Part shown: positions 18,157 to 28,660 of the stretch, one piece after another | How positions within the stretch are numbered: position 1 is the first letter of the stretch | Layout of the letters: each line of letters opens with the position of its first letter | Source of the DNA: Mycobacteriales bacterium | GTDB taxonomy: Bacteria > Actinomycetota > Actinomycetes > Mycobacteriales > Mycobacteriaceae | Assembly (NCBI GenBank): GCA_012842085.1 | Contig: DUTM01000005.1 | Span: 62,001 to 126,000, forward strand | Length of the DNA: 64,000 nucleotides | Direction of reading: 5' to 3' | The notes under the pieces: model-generated | Databases searched by the model: none | What the model saw: only the letters and a program-made list of their open reading frames with translations | Told to the model about the DNA's origin: nothing | Made by a program: the position numbers and the translations under genes

Positions 18157-18750
18157 ATGGAGTCCCCAAACATGCAACCTCGAGAGGTTCCCGGAGCTCC
18201 CGAAATTCTCAGCACCACAGAGGTCTACCGCAATAACTGGATGGTGGTGACGGAATCCCACATCCGCCGCACCGGAGCTGGTAACGGTATCTACGGTGTG
18301 GTGCACAAACCCCGTGCGGTTGTGGTGGTGGCTTATCGGCCTCCCAGCGAGGCAGAACCATCTGGATCTATCCTGCTGGTGGAACAGTATCGTTTTGCCC
18401 TCAAACGCCGCTCCTGGGAATTTGTGGCCGGAACCGCACCCGGCCTCACAACCCAGGCCCCAACGGAGTTAGCCCGGCGCGAACTGAAGGAAAAGACCGG
18501 CTACCGGGCTGATTGTCTAAAGCACGTAGGTGCCATTGAGGTGGCCCCTGGTTTTTGTGACCAGGTGCAAGATGTTTTCGTGGCCACTGATCTTGTGGCT
18601 GGGGAAACCGAGCGGGAAGTGACTGAAGAGGATCTTATTGCTCGGTGGTGGCCAGTGGACAGTTTCAGAGCGGCCGTTAGTGAGGGGAAAATATGTGATG
18701 CTCAGACTTTGGCCGCTTGGGCATTGGTAGAAAGGCACTTGGGGCTTTAA
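18157..18750 (+). CDS. NUDIX hydrolase, ADP-ribose pyrophosphatase-like, with degenerate Nudix box
   Basis: A 197-residue protein with the overall NudF/ADPRase layout: VVVVAYRPP and ILLVEQYRFALKRRSWEFVAG, the Nudix region near residue 100, then AIEVAPGFCDQVQDVFVATDL. The box ARRELKEKTGY has Lys where the second Glu of the E-E pair is expected, Gln at the usual upstream Glu position, and two extra residues between the Gly and that point. The RE and first Glu of the pair are kept. Metal binding may be weakened. The downstream cyclase gene starts 10 bases later, so the two probably share a transcript. Substrate is not certain. An in-frame ATG at 18172 is an alternative start. Confidence 0.75.
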   Translation: MESPNMQPREVPGAPEILSTTEVYRNNWMVVTESHIRRTGAGNGIYGVVHKPRAVVVVAYRPPSEAEPSGSILLVEQYRFALKRRSWEFVAGTAPGLTTQAPTELARRELKEKTGYRADCLKHVGAIEVAPGFCDQVQDVFVATDLVAGETEREVTEEDLIARWWPVDSFRAAVSEGKICDAQTLAAWALVERHLGL

Positions 18751-18760
18751 GCTGGAGGCG

Positions 18761-20440
18761 ATGGGTAAAAAACAGGAAAAGCCGATTGGCCTGGAGTATC
18801 CGCGTCGCTTTGTGCCACCTGCAGGGGCCGAGACGACGCTCCAAACCAAACGCCAAGTAACTCGGTTTGGTTCGCCACTTTTGGAGGCGGCTGGTGAGGA
18901 TCCGGCGGCAGCAGGAAGAAGAATTCTGGTGTTGCTGTGGGGTCTGATTACCAGCGCTCACCTCATGGGTGCAGTGGTCTGCCTTATTGTCATTTTTAAC
19001 CTGATACCCGGGGTGAGTATTTTTAAACCGCCCTTCCAGAAACTTACCCTGTATGGCGTTCCTATTTTCCTTGTGGTCGCCTATTTCACTGGCCTGATAG
19101 TGTCGTTTTTCTACATGCGGCGCATCCTCACGTGGTTTATTGAACGCCGTGAACCTTCCCTGAAGGATCGCAAAAACGTACTGCGCGCACCCCGGATCCT
19201 CATGCTCATTCAACTGAGCCTGTGGCTTGTCGGCACCATCATTTTCGGCACACTCTATGGTGTTATTGAACCGTGGATCGCACCTCGCATTGTGCTGACT
19301 GTGCTGCTTGGTGCAGTCATTATGGCGACTATCTGCTACCTCCAGATCGAATTCGTTATGCGCCCAGCAGCGGCTGTGGTGCTGGAGAAATACGGCCCGT
19401 CGAAGCGGCGTGTCACCCGGCTTATGACACGTTTTGTTGTGGTCTGGACAATGGGCACTGCAATTCCATTGGTCGGGTTGCTGATTACCAGTATCTACAA
19501 CATGGTGACCATTGAGTTCACCACTTTCGAGCTTGCGCGCTACGTCACAGTGCTGGTTATCGCCACCCTGATTTATTCGGCGGTGCTCACGTTCCAACTT
19601 GCGACCTACATTGATCCCCCACTGGATTTGGTTCGCCACGGAATGGACGAAGTTGCACACGGCAACCTGGACACCGAAATCGCTGTTTTTGATGCCACCG
19701 AGTTGGGCGAATTGCAGGCAGGATTCAACAACATGGTGCGGGAGCTCCGCGAGCAGGAGCACGTCAAAGATCTGTTCTGCCAGCATGTGGGGGAAAAGAT
19801 TGCGCATCAGGCGCTGCTGCGTGAAGAGGGCTCCGAAAAGGTTACCCAGCGGGATGCGGCGGTTTTCTTTATTGACATTATTGGCTCCACCAAGCTGAGC
19901 CTCGATTACAGCTCCCGTGAAGTTGTGGACATTCTGAACCGCTTCTACACGATTGTGGTGGAAGAGGTAAACAAAACTGGTGGTCTCGTCAACAAGTTCG
20001 CCGGTGACGCGGTTCTCGCTATCTACAATGTGCCGGACGACCATCCAGATCCTGCGGGAGCAGCGCTCTATTGTTCACGTGCTGTTATGCACCGACTTGA
20101 TGTTGAAATGCCGGAAATCGCTACCGCTGTGGGTATTGCTGCTGGTTCCGTTGTTGCGGGCACCATTGGTTCCGAAAGTCGCTACGAATACACCGTAATT
20201 GGCGATCCCGTGAACGTTGCTTCACGCTTGTCGGAACTGGCTAAAGAAGAGCCGGGACGAATTCTGGCTTCCAACCCCACTGTGAAAGCAGCGAACCCGG
20301 AAGAAGCAAAATACTGGATGATCAACGGTGCCAAGGTTTTGCGTGGCCACACTGAAGCGACTGTGCTTGCCTGTCCCGAACAGCATGTTGTCACACCGTT
20401 CCAAGATTTACGTGAAGGTTCCTACAAGCCGGGAGAATAA
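18761..20440 (+). CDS. Membrane class III adenylate cyclase with HAMP domain (Rv1318c-Rv1320c type)
   Basis: A 559-residue protein. Residues 45-285 contain about six membrane segments. A HAMP domain follows (LATYIDPPLDLVRHGMDEV, GNLDTEIAVFDATELGEL). The cyclase domain occupies residues 360-540 with FFIDIIGSTKLS and NKFAGDAVLAIYN supplying both metal-binding Asp residues, the Lys of NKFAGD and the Asp of TVIGDPVN as adenine-specifying residues, and NVASRLSELA with the transition-state Asn and Arg. All key residues look present, so it should make cAMP as a homodimer. The ligand sensed by the membrane part is unknown. It probably forms an operon with the NUDIX gene and ends overlapping the DUF2550 gene by 19 bases on the opposite strand. 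Confidence 0.9.
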   Translation: MGKKQEKPIGLEYPRRFVPPAGAETTLQTKRQVTRFGSPLLEAAGEDPAAAGRRILVLLWGLITSAHLMGAVVCLIVIFNLIPGVSIFKPPFQKLTLYGVPIFLVVAYFTGLIVSFFYMRRILTWFIERREPSLKDRKNVLRAPRILMLIQLSLWLVGTIIFGTLYGVIEPWIAPRIVLTVLLGAVIMATICYLQIEFVMRPAAAVVLEKYGPSKRRVTRLMTRFVVVWTMGTAIPLVGLLITSIYNMVTIEFTTFELARYVTVLVIATLIYSAVLTFQLATYIDPPLDLVRHGMDEVAHGNLDTEIAVFDATELGELQAGFNNMVRELREQEHVKDLFCQHVGEKIAHQALLREEGSEKVTQRDAAVFFIDIIGSTKLSLDYSSREVVDILNRFYTIVVEEVNKTGGLVNKFAGDAVLAIYNVPDDHPDPAGAALYCSRAVMHRLDVEMPEIATAVGIAAGSVVAGTIGSESRYEYTVIGDPVNVASRLSELAKEEPGRILASNPTVKAANPEEAKYWMINGAKVLRGHTEATVLACPEQHVVTPFQDLREGSYKPGE

Positions 20441-20853
20441 AGACGTTTACTGGGACGCGATTCTAACCAGGAAAGTAGTGCCGCGTGGGCGGATGGCTCA
20501 AGAGCCATTTCCACGTTCACTCCCCCTCCAGAAAGGTGGACTATGCGCACTGTGTCGTCCATCATTTCGCGTTCTCGGTCCCGTGGGCTCCGTCGGGCTT
20601 TGATATCGATTTCGTCCCGCTCAAAAACTGCCGTCCGCTTGTTGACAAGTTTTCGGAGCATATAAAAAGCGACACTATCTTCGTCATAAACGAGGATTCC
20701 GTGTCGCCAACCATGGTCACCGTCTGCGGGGAGGAAACGTAGCACTACCCCGGTGCCCTTATTGCGAAGCGCGGTCATGGACATATAGAGGAAAATGAGA
20801 GCAGCCGCCAGCACCAGTAGAACTATGCTGACGGCTACAATAATCCACCACAT
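20422..20853 (-). CDS. DUF2550 membrane-anchored protein (Rv1312 type)
   Basis: A 143-residue protein with one N-terminal membrane segment (IIVAVSIVLLVLAAALIFLY) and a soluble domain with LRFLPADGDHGWRHGILVYD and FERDEIDIKARRSPRDRE typical of DUF2550. Such genes regularly follow atpC in mycobacteria and relatives; the function is not known. Here it starts 49 bases after the atpC stop and its 3' end overlaps the convergent cyclase gene. Confidence 0.85.
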   Translation of the reverse strand: MWWIIVAVSIVLLVLAAALIFLYMSMTALRNKGTGVVLRFLPADGDHGWRHGILVYDEDSVAFYMLRKLVNKRTAVFERDEIDIKARRSPRDREREMMDDTVRIVHLSGGGVNVEMALEPSAHAALLSWLESRPSKRLYSPGL

Positions 20854-20902
20854 GTGTGCAGCATACCTTGAACTAGGTGAGGTTGGCTAGCATTCGGTGG
20901 TT

Positions 20903-21292
20903 TCACCCTTGAGCATGTGAAAGTCGCTGTGCGGCTCGCAATTTAGCTTGCAGAATGACTTTTTCTTGTTCCGTTGCGGTATCCGGCAGGGATTCTAATT
21001 CTTGCCGCAGTTCGGCTTCTGAGAAGTCTTCCGCCGGGTAGGCGTGTTCCGCGATAATGGTGACTCGATCCCCTGTGCAGGACAGTAATCCACCGGTGAC
21101 GGCGAAAACTAGATAATCGTCGTCATCCGTCCGCACGGTAACGACTCCAACTTCCGCCATCTCCGCCAGGATTGGTTGACGGCCAGGCAAGATACCCATT
21201 TCGCCATTGACAGTGGTGCCAGTGACGCTGGTACCTTCGCCAGACCAGATCGAACCATCAATGGAGACAATGGCGACATCCATGGTTGCCAT
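20903..21292 (-). CDS. atpC: ATP synthase F1 subunit epsilon
   Basis: A 129-residue subunit of the F1 central stalk. The N-terminal beta-sandwich (DVAIVSIDGSIWSGEGTSV, EMGILPGRQPILAEM) is conserved, and a short C-terminal helical hairpin (EAELRQELESLPDTATEQE) could regulate ATP hydrolysis. The length is normal. Last atp gene, starting 2 bases after the atpD stop. Confidence 0.95.
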   Translation of the reverse strand: MATMDVAIVSIDGSIWSGEGTSVTGTTVNGEMGILPGRQPILAEMAEVGVVTVRTDDDDYLVFAVTGGLLSCTGDRVTIIAEHAYPAEDFSEAELRQELESLPDTATEQEKVILQAKLRAAQRLSHAQG

Positions 21293-21294
21293 TC

Positions 21295-22743
<1,449 letters not shown>

Positions 22744-23712
22744 TTAATCTCTTCCTGCACTCTCTGCGAGAGCGCCAGCTCCACTAACGATCTCGGTAAT
22801 TTCTTGGGTAATTTGTGTCTGACGGGCAGTGTTAGCCTGTCGGCTCAGGTCGTTAATCAGTTCGTTTGCGTTGTCGGTTGCTGCCTTCATTGCAGTCCGG
22901 CGAGCTGCGCATTCTGACGCTGCAGACTCAAGGACCGAGGCAAGCACACGCGTAGCAATGTAGCGCGGCAGTAACGAATCGAGTAGATCCTCTGCATTGG
23001 GTTCGAACTCGTACTCCGGATTCAGTTCCGAAGGTTCCACCTTGTCGGAGAGTAGATCCTCGCCCAACGCAATGGGTTCGTCGTCGTAAACCGGCTCAAT
23101 GGGAATCATGCGGTGCACACGCGGAATCTGCGAAAGCATGCTTCGGAATCCGGTGTAAACCACATAGATCACGTCACATCCAGCAATCTCTTCCCCTGCG
23201 GGAGACATAACGGTCTCCTCGGAACTGGCGAGATAGCTTTCCAACAAGTGCTCAACGGGTTCTTGGATGTCTTCGAGTTCTGGATCCGTCGAAAAACCGG
23301 TCCAGCTGCCCGTAATCTCACGTTCCCGGAAGTTGTAGTAGTTGACGCCCTTGGCGCCGAAAACATAGAGCAACGGGGTTGTTCCACGGCTTTCCAGCAT
23401 TTCCAGAAGTTCGTCAGCTGCTTTCAGCACATTGTTGTTGTAGCCACCGCACATGCCTCGGTCACTCGTAATAACAAGCACCGCGGCGCGCTTAGGTTCG
23501 GAGCGTTCTTCAAGGAGGGGGTGAACAGTTGTTAGCGCTCCCGCTACTGCGGAAAGTACGTTCACTAACTCCTGTGCAAACGGTTTCTGCGCCTCACTGC
23601 GGGCTGTCGCACGGTTAATGCGGGATGCTGCAATGAGCTCCTGCGCACGAAAGATTTTTGCGTTCGCTTTAGTTGCCGCGATGCGGCTTTTCAGTGCTTT
23701 CAAATCAGCCAT
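22744..23712 (-). CDS. atpG: ATP synthase F1 subunit gamma
   Basis: A 322-residue central-stalk rotor subunit. The N-terminal helix (LKSRIAATKANAKIFRAQEL) and the C-terminal helix (ATDNANELINDLSRQANTARQTQITQEI) form the coiled coil that turns inside alpha3beta3; VITSDRGMCGGYN is the conserved Rossmann-part motif. It has an acidic insert near residues 205-225 (VYDDEPIALGEDLLSDKVEP), common in high-GC Gram-positives. The length is slightly above average. Confidence 0.95.
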   Translation of the reverse strand: MADLKALKSRIAATKANAKIFRAQELIAASRINRATARSEAQKPFAQELVNVLSAVAGALTTVHPLLEERSEPKRAAVLVITSDRGMCGGYNNNVLKAADELLEMLESRGTTPLLYVFGAKGVNYYNFREREITGSWTGFSTDPELEDIQEPVEHLLESYLASSEETVMSPAGEEIAGCDVIYVVYTGFRSMLSQIPRVHRMIPIEPVYDDEPIALGEDLLSDKVEPSELNPEYEFEPNAEDLLDSLLPRYIATRVLASVLESAASECAARRTAMKAATDNANELINDLSRQANTARQTQITQEITEIVSGAGALAESAGRD

Positions 23713-23761
23713 TAACTATTCTCCTCCTTTCTTCCATGAAGTATTTTCAGTCGTCCCATGG

Positions 23762-25402
23762 TTACTTCCTTCGGGGAGCTTGACGCTTAACCTGAAGGGT
23801 TTCCTTGGTGACTTCGCTTTCGTCGAGCTCTTCGGGTTCTTCCAGAAGCGGAGTGCCGTCGACTAGACGATAAATCTTCTTGAAGTCCTCTACCGCTTTC
23901 GCAAGAGTTTCTTTCGATTCATCGCTGAGTTCTTTACCACCGTCAATCTGCTCGAAAACCTGCGGCACATTGCGGTGCAACTCTTCAATAAGCTGCGATT
24001 CGAAACGGCTCACTTCCTCCGTCGGTATGATGTCGTATTCACCGGAGATAGCCAGGTAGATCGTGACGATCTGGTCTTCCACTGCCCAGGGCTGGTGTTC
24101 GCCCTGTTTGAGAACCTCCACTAGACGAGCACCACGTGCCAGCTGTTTCTTGGAGGCCGAATCCAGATCGGAAGCGAAGGTGGCAAAGCTTTCCAGCTCG
24201 CGGTAAGAGGCCATATCGAGGCGGACACGTCCCGATACTTTCTTCATACCTTTAGTTTGGGCGGCACCACCCACGCGAGATACCGAAATACCGACGTTGA
24301 CGGCGGGTCGGACACCCGAGTTGAACAGGTTGGATTCGAGGAAGACCTGACCGTCGGTAATGGAAATGACGTTAGTAGGAATATAGGCGGAGACGTCATT
24401 TGCCTTAGTTTCGACAATCGGAAGGCCAGTCATCGAGCCGCCACCCATGTCATCGGAGAGTTTCGCACACCGCTCCAGGAGACGAGAGTGCAGGTAGAAC
24501 ACGTCACCGGGATAAGCTTCACGTCCCGGTGGCCGGCGCAGTAGAAGGGAAATAGCGCGGTACGCTTCTGCCTGCTTGGAGAGGTCGTCGAAGATGATGA
24601 GGACGTGCTTGCCCTGGTACATCCAATGCTGCCCCAGTGCGGAACCAGAGAATGGGGCAAGCCATTTGAATCCTGCAGAATCGGAGGCGGGTGCGGCCAC
24701 AATCGTGGTGTACTCCATGGCACCGTACTCTTCCAGTGCAGCCTGGACACCAGCGATAGTGGATCCTTTTTGTCCAACTGCTACATAGATGCAGCGGACT
24801 TGCTTGTCCGGATCGCCGGAGTCCCAGTTAGCTTTCTGGTTGATGATCGTGTCGGTACAGATGGCGGTTTTACCGGTTTTACGGTCACCAATAATGAGCT
24901 GGCGCTGGCCACGGCCGATTGGGGTCATCGAGTCGATGGCTTTCAGACCCGTCTGCATGGGCTCATGCACTGGTTGACGCTGCAGCACACCGGGTGCCTG
25001 CAGTTCCAGTTCGCGGTTGGTTTCGGCCTTGATGGCGCCTTTGCCGTCAATGGGCTGTCCGAGGGGGTTAACAACCCGGCCCAAGAACTCATCGCCTACC
25101 GGAATGGAAAGAACATCACCGGTTCGACGCACCTCGTCGCCCTCTTTGATGTCTTCAAAGTTACCGAGGATTACGGCACCAATTTCCCGTTCGTCGAGGT
25201 TTTGTGCGACACCGAGAATGCCACCCGGGAATTCGAGGAGCTCGTTAGCCATAGCTGAGGGAAGTCCACTTACGCGGGCGATACCATCAGCTGCTTCTAC
25301 GACATTGCCCACTTCTGCGCGGGAGGCGCTGGGGTCGTATCCCTCTCGGAATTGTTTGAGAGCGTCCCGAATCTCTTCGGTGGAGATCTTCAACTCCGCC
25401 AT
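23762..25402 (-). CDS. atpA: ATP synthase F1 subunit alpha
   Basis: A 546-residue non-catalytic nucleotide-binding subunit. The Walker [18 protein letters not shown], the arginine-finger region [19 protein letters not shown] and the N-terminal stalk-binding helix ([17 protein letters not shown]) are present. Residues 510-546 form the charged C-terminal extension seen in mycobacteria and corynebacteria, which in mycobacteria suppresses ATP hydrolysis; here it ends [17 protein letters not shown]. It lies between atpH and atpG. Confidence 0.97.
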   Translation of the reverse strand: MAELKISTEEIRDALKQFREGYDPSASRAEVGNVVEAADGIARVSGLPSAMANELLEFPGGILGVAQNLDEREIGAVILGNFEDIKEGDEVRRTGDVLSIPVGDEFLGRVVNPLGQPIDGKGAIKAETNRELELQAPGVLQRQPVHEPMQTGLKAIDSMTPIGRGQRQLIIGDRKTGKTAICTDTIINQKANWDSGDPDKQVRCIYVAVGQKGSTIAGVQAALEEYGAMEYTTIVAAPASDSAGFKWLAPFSGSALGQHWMYQGKHVLIIFDDLSKQAEAYRAISLLLRRPPGREAYPGDVFYLHSRLLERCAKLSDDMGGGSMTGLPIVETKANDVSAYIPTNVISITDGQVFLESNLFNSGVRPAVNVGISVSRVGGAAQTKGMKKVSGRVRLDMASYRELESFATFASDLDSASKKQLARGARLVEVLKQGEHQPWAVEDQIVTIYLAISGEYDIIPTEEVSRFESQLIEELHRNVPQVFEQIDGGKELSDESKETLAKAVEDFKKIYRLVDGTPLLEEPEELDESEVTKETLQVKRQAPRRK

Positions 25403-25430
25403 CTTTTCCTGCTCTTCCTACTTTTGTTGT

Positions 25431-26261
25431 TTAAACCAAGCTACGACGCAGAGTGTCAAGCTTGTTTGAAAGACTTCCATCAATAATTTCTTTGCCCACC
25501 TTGATGATGACGCCACCGATAATGGAGGGGTCGATCAACTCATGGATGGACACGTGAATTCCATAAATATCTAATATCTTGGCACGCAAGTTTTCTCGCT
25601 GGGTGTCACTGAGGGCCACAGGAGTAATCACATCGGCTACTCTCCGCCCAGTCTGGTGTGCCGCCTGACGCGAGAGGATATCAAGGTCATCTGCCGCCAT
25701 GCCTTCTTGCGGGCGGGCAACTGCCTGCGCCGCCAGAATTTCGGTAACGACACTGACTTTCCCGTAGAGAAGTTGTGCCATCAACTTGCGTCGATCTTCT
25801 GAACTGGTGCCCCGATCGCCGAGTGCTTGCTCCAGCTTTGGATGATTTTTGATAACACGGCTCAACCGGAAGAGTTCTTCTTCCACCTGAGGGAGTGTTT
25901 CTGAAATCTCCGCAGCCTGCATGAGTGCACCGCGACCGGTTCGAATCAGTCCGTCTCGCAAATCAGCGGGATTGGACCATTCTTCCGATACCGCTGCGCA
26001 GCACACTTCCAGAGTCTCCGGCAAGACTTTGCCGTCGAAAAGCTCTTTAATAAGTGCCACGCGTCGTTCCGGAGTGGCCGAAACATCCGCAAGTGCTATC
26101 CGAAGAGGTCGATCTGATTCGATCTCTTCCACGACGGCAAAAAGCTCTGCACCCATCTGGTGGCCGACCACGACTGAATTTTCGTGTTCGGCAATGAGTT
26201 TATGGGCAAACTCGCGTACGCGGGCGAGAGCTTCGCGACTGACGGCATACATGAAAGCCAT
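25431..26261 (-). CDS. atpH: ATP synthase subunit delta
   Basis: A 276-residue peripheral-stalk subunit linking F1 to the b subunit. The C-terminal domain (VALSDTQRENLRAKILDIYG, IGGVIIKVGKEIIDGSLSNKL) is the conserved OSCP/delta part. It has the long N-terminal extension of the corynebacterial form. It is a separate gene here, whereas mycobacteria fuse it to a second b-type segment. Its start overlaps the atpF stop (TAATG), indicating translational coupling. Confidence 0.92.
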   Translation of the reverse strand: MAFMYAVSREALARVREFAHKLIAEHENSVVVGHQMGAELFAVVEEIESDRPLRIALADVSATPERRVALIKELFDGKVLPETLEVCCAAVSEEWSNPADLRDGLIRTGRGALMQAAEISETLPQVEEELFRLSRVIKNHPKLEQALGDRGTSSEDRRKLMAQLLYGKVSVVTEILAAQAVARPQEGMAADDLDILSRQAAHQTGRRVADVITPVALSDTQRENLRAKILDIYGIHVSIHELIDPSIIGGVIIKVGKEIIDGSLSNKLDTLRRSLV

Positions 26262-26836
26262 TAACGAGCAACCCCCGCTTTTTCTTCGAGGTTAGAAAGG
26301 AATTCATCAATAGTCTCTGAACGCTTAGCGTCTTCATCCAGTTGTCCCTGCAGAATAAGTTCCGCCAAGTTAATGGATTGTTTCCCGATATCGTTTTTGA
26401 GATCGGTGAAGACAAGCTGTCGTTGTGCTTCCAGAGCCTGGTTGCCACTGGCAATGATGCGCTCAGATTCTTTCTGAGCTTCGTCCTTCATCTCAGCTAC
26501 AATCTGGCGACCCTGTTCACGTGCTTCTTCACGGATCGCAGCTGCTTCATCGTGTGCTTTGGCGAGCTGTTCGTTATATTCTTCCAGCGTTGCTTCTGCT
26601 TTAGCTTGAAGGGCTTCCGCTTTCGCCATTCCACCCTCAATGCGCTCTTGACGTTCCTTCAGTACTCCGCCATAGCGCGGCAGTACATACTTCCAAATCA
26701 TGAGCCCGATGAGGATGAATACCACCAGTGACCACACGATGTCGTAGCTAGTTGGAAACAGCGGACCAAGGCTGCCACCAAGCGGTATGTTCTTGTTCGG
26801 GTCATCGCCCGCAGCAAGGATTAGTGAGGTCATCAT
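26261..26836 (-). CDS. atpF: ATP synthase F0 subunit b
   Basis: About 191 residues. One membrane segment (DIVWSLVVFILIGLMIWKYV) is followed by a long charged coiled coil (residues 55-165, rich in E/K/A/Q) that forms the peripheral stalk. I chose an ATG at 26836, with GGGA about 10 bases upstream; TTG at 26848 or ATG at 26833 are alternatives. It overlaps atpH by one base and follows atpE closely. Confidence 0.93.
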   Translation of the reverse strand: MMTSLILAAGDDPNKNIPLGGSLGPLFPTSYDIVWSLVVFILIGLMIWKYVLPRYGGVLKERQERIEGGMAKAEALQAKAEATLEEYNEQLAKAHDEAAAIREEAREQGRQIVAEMKDEAQKESERIIASGNQALEAQRQLVFTDLKNDIGKQSINLAELILQGQLDEDAKRSETIDEFLSNLEEKAGVAR

Positions 26837-26851
26837 CGGTAGTCCCAAAAA

Positions 26852-27100
26852 CTAGAAGAGGAAGCCGGCGACAAGTGCAATCAGTGCCAGTGCTTCCGCG
26901 AATGCGATAGCCAGAATCATGGTGGTCCGCAGCTGGCCAGCAATTTCCGGCTGACGCGCCATGGACTCTACGGTCTTGCCACCAAGCCAACCAATACTGA
27001 GGGCGGGGCCCAAAGTGGAGAAGGCGTAGCCGAGGGTGGCGAGGCCTTTCAACTCGATGAAAGTTTCCGTGTTCTCAGCGGCAAACGTCATCAGATCCAT
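26852..27100 (-). CDS. atpE: ATP synthase F0 subunit c
   Basis: An 82-residue ring subunit with two membrane helices. The polar loop ARQPE and the proton-carrying Glu in IAFAEALALIALV are clear. The N-terminal 20 residues (MDLMTFAAENTETFIELK) are longer and more polar than in most c subunits, and the first helix is less glycine-repetitive than usual. A 111-base gap separates it from atpB. The region around the carboxylate differs from the M. tuberculosis bedaquiline site as I recall it. Confidence 0.93.
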   Translation of the reverse strand: MDLMTFAAENTETFIELKGLATLGYAFSTLGPALSIGWLGGKTVESMARQPEIAGQLRTTMILAIAFAEALALIALVAGFLF

Positions 27101-27211
27101 TTCTTATTTCCCTTCATATTCTTTCTCACGGATCGTGAGAGAAGCTTTTTCTCTTGGTGCATATGCACAATTGTTTTGCGATATGTAGTTGTTTTTTGGA
27201 GTACTCATTTA

Positions 27212-28000
27212 CTAATGCTCTGCAGCATGTAATGAGAGATCAATATAAACGGCGACCAGCAGGGTGAAAATGTAGGCCTGCAAGAAAGCCACCATCAGCT
27301 CGAAGAGAGTAAAGAGTGTTGCGAAAAGAATTGTTCCCGCAGACAGTGCACTCAATCCGTTGAGCTGCCAGAAAAGCAGGTTGGTACCACTGAACACAAG
27401 CGCCAAAATCAAGTGCCCCGCAAGCATATTCGCCATAAGACGAATGGTGAGGGTAACTGGCCGAAGCACAAATGTAGAAATAATTTCGATGGGCGCCAAC
27501 ACGATATGAATCGCGGGCGGCATGTTCGGCACAATGATGGACGACTTCATAAATTTAAAAAAGCCGAACTTTTTTGCACCTGCATAAATGAACGCTATGT
27601 ATCCAATAATCGCCAAAGTGAGCGGCATACCTATGCGGGCGTTCGGCGACATGTTGAGGAAAGGAATGACCGAGGGAAGGTTCATCGCCACAATCAGAAT
27701 GAAGGTGGTGGCGATCAGCGGTAAGAAGGCCTTGCCTTGCTTTTTACCTAATATGTCTTCCGCAATTTTGGTGCGGATGAAGTCCAAAACGACTTCTGCA
27801 AAGTTTTGTAGTTTACCTGGCACCAATTGCGGTTTACGGAAGGCCAAGGCGAAGAACACCATCAGCAGAACTGCTACGAAAAGACGGATCGCCATGACGC
27901 GATCAATGGTGAAAATTCCGCCCGCAAAATCTTGGAGCACAATGGGATCCGGGAAGAAGTCCCCCAGGTCTGGGGCATGGAATTCGTACTTCAGCGCCAT
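27212..28000 (-). CDS. atpB: ATP synthase F0 subunit a
   Basis: A 262-residue integral membrane subunit with five to six segments that forms the proton half-channels. The essential Arg lies in TLTIRLMANMLAGH, and the last helix region is LQAYIFTLLVAVYID. The N-terminal periplasmic or cytoplasmic segment (EFHAPDLGDFFPDP) is typical of actinobacterial forms. Preceded by a 213-base A/T-rich gap (28001-28213) that probably contains a promoter; I see a GCCTTAG/CTAAGGC inverted repeat there (28129-28180, 38-base loop) but no clear hexamers. Confidence 0.94.
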   Translation of the reverse strand: MALKYEFHAPDLGDFFPDPIVLQDFAGGIFTIDRVMAIRLFVAVLLMVFFALAFRKPQLVPGKLQNFAEVVLDFIRTKIAEDILGKKQGKAFLPLIATTFILIVAMNLPSVIPFLNMSPNARIGMPLTLAIIGYIAFIYAGAKKFGFFKFMKSSIIVPNMPPAIHIVLAPIEIISTFVLRPVTLTIRLMANMLAGHLILALVFSGTNLLFWQLNGLSALSAGTILFATLFTLFELMVAFLQAYIFTLLVAVYIDLSLHAAEH

Positions 28001-28213
28001 GAGATCTGAGCTGATCAGTTTCTTCTCCCCTCACGAAATATTTTCATCACAATTTCCGGTATTTAGTTAGCCGCTCGGCACCCACATTAGGCAACCAAAT
28101 CGTGTCTAACACACCGACTTTTAATCTTGCCTTAGATCGACAGTCAAATGTGATTTATGCGACAACAATTGCCCTAAGGCGATCCAGCATACTTCCTAGG
28201 TAATCCTACCTGC

Positions 28214-28660
28214 CTACGATCGCGTTTGCACATAGGGAACCTTGGTATTTTTAACACCAAGCGTTTCTGCAATAAGAATTGCCACCAACGATACTACTAG
28301 GACAATTCCGAAAGACGGGCGATCGTAGAAGTCCAGTCCTTTTAGGACAAGCAGAACACCGATGAGCAGGAAAACTTTAATAATCCAACTGCCCATAACA
28401 ACGCCAAAAAGAGCGTTGGGGCTAAGGTTCTTTGTCGCCAAACCAACAATAACTGTGATCATGGTAAATACGCCGGCGGTGGCAGCTCCCATAAGCGCAC
28501 CCCACACTCCCGGTTTGCCCACCACAATTCCAGCAATAATTGTTCCCACAACGGCAACGCCTAATACCGTCAACACCCCAAAAAAGAGTGCTCGGCGCAG
28601 AGGCTTATTGGAATCATCATCGGTGACCAAGAATTTCTTGGAACGGCCCTCAGACTTCAT
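28214..28660 (-). CDS. AtpI-like membrane protein ahead of the ATP synthase operon (Rv1303 type)
   Basis: About 148 residues with four predicted membrane segments (AVVGTIIAGIVVGKP, FTMITVIVGLATKN, IIKVFLLIGVLLVLKG and VLVVSLVAILIAETLG). The frame is open to 28723, but the ATG at 28660 (MKSEGRSKKFLVTD) overlaps the wecA end by 11 bases and gives a sensible cytoplasmic N-terminus. The place corresponds to atpI-like genes, proposed to aid c-ring assembly; the function is inferred from position and topology. Confidence 0.75.
   Translation of the reverse strand: MKSEGRSKKFLVTDDDSNKPLRRALFFGVLTVLGVAVVGTIIAGIVVGKPGVWGALMGAATAGVFTMITVIVGLATKNLSPNALFGVVMGSWIIKVFLLIGVLLVLKGLDFYDRPSFGIVLVVSLVAILIAETLGVKNTKVPYVQTRS

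Noticed and set aside
18677-20044. A 455-codon open frame on the minus strand opposite the adenylate cyclase
   Set aside because: Composition is His/Asn/Gln-rich without any domain, and the opposite strand encodes a complete cyclase; it is a codon-bias shadow.
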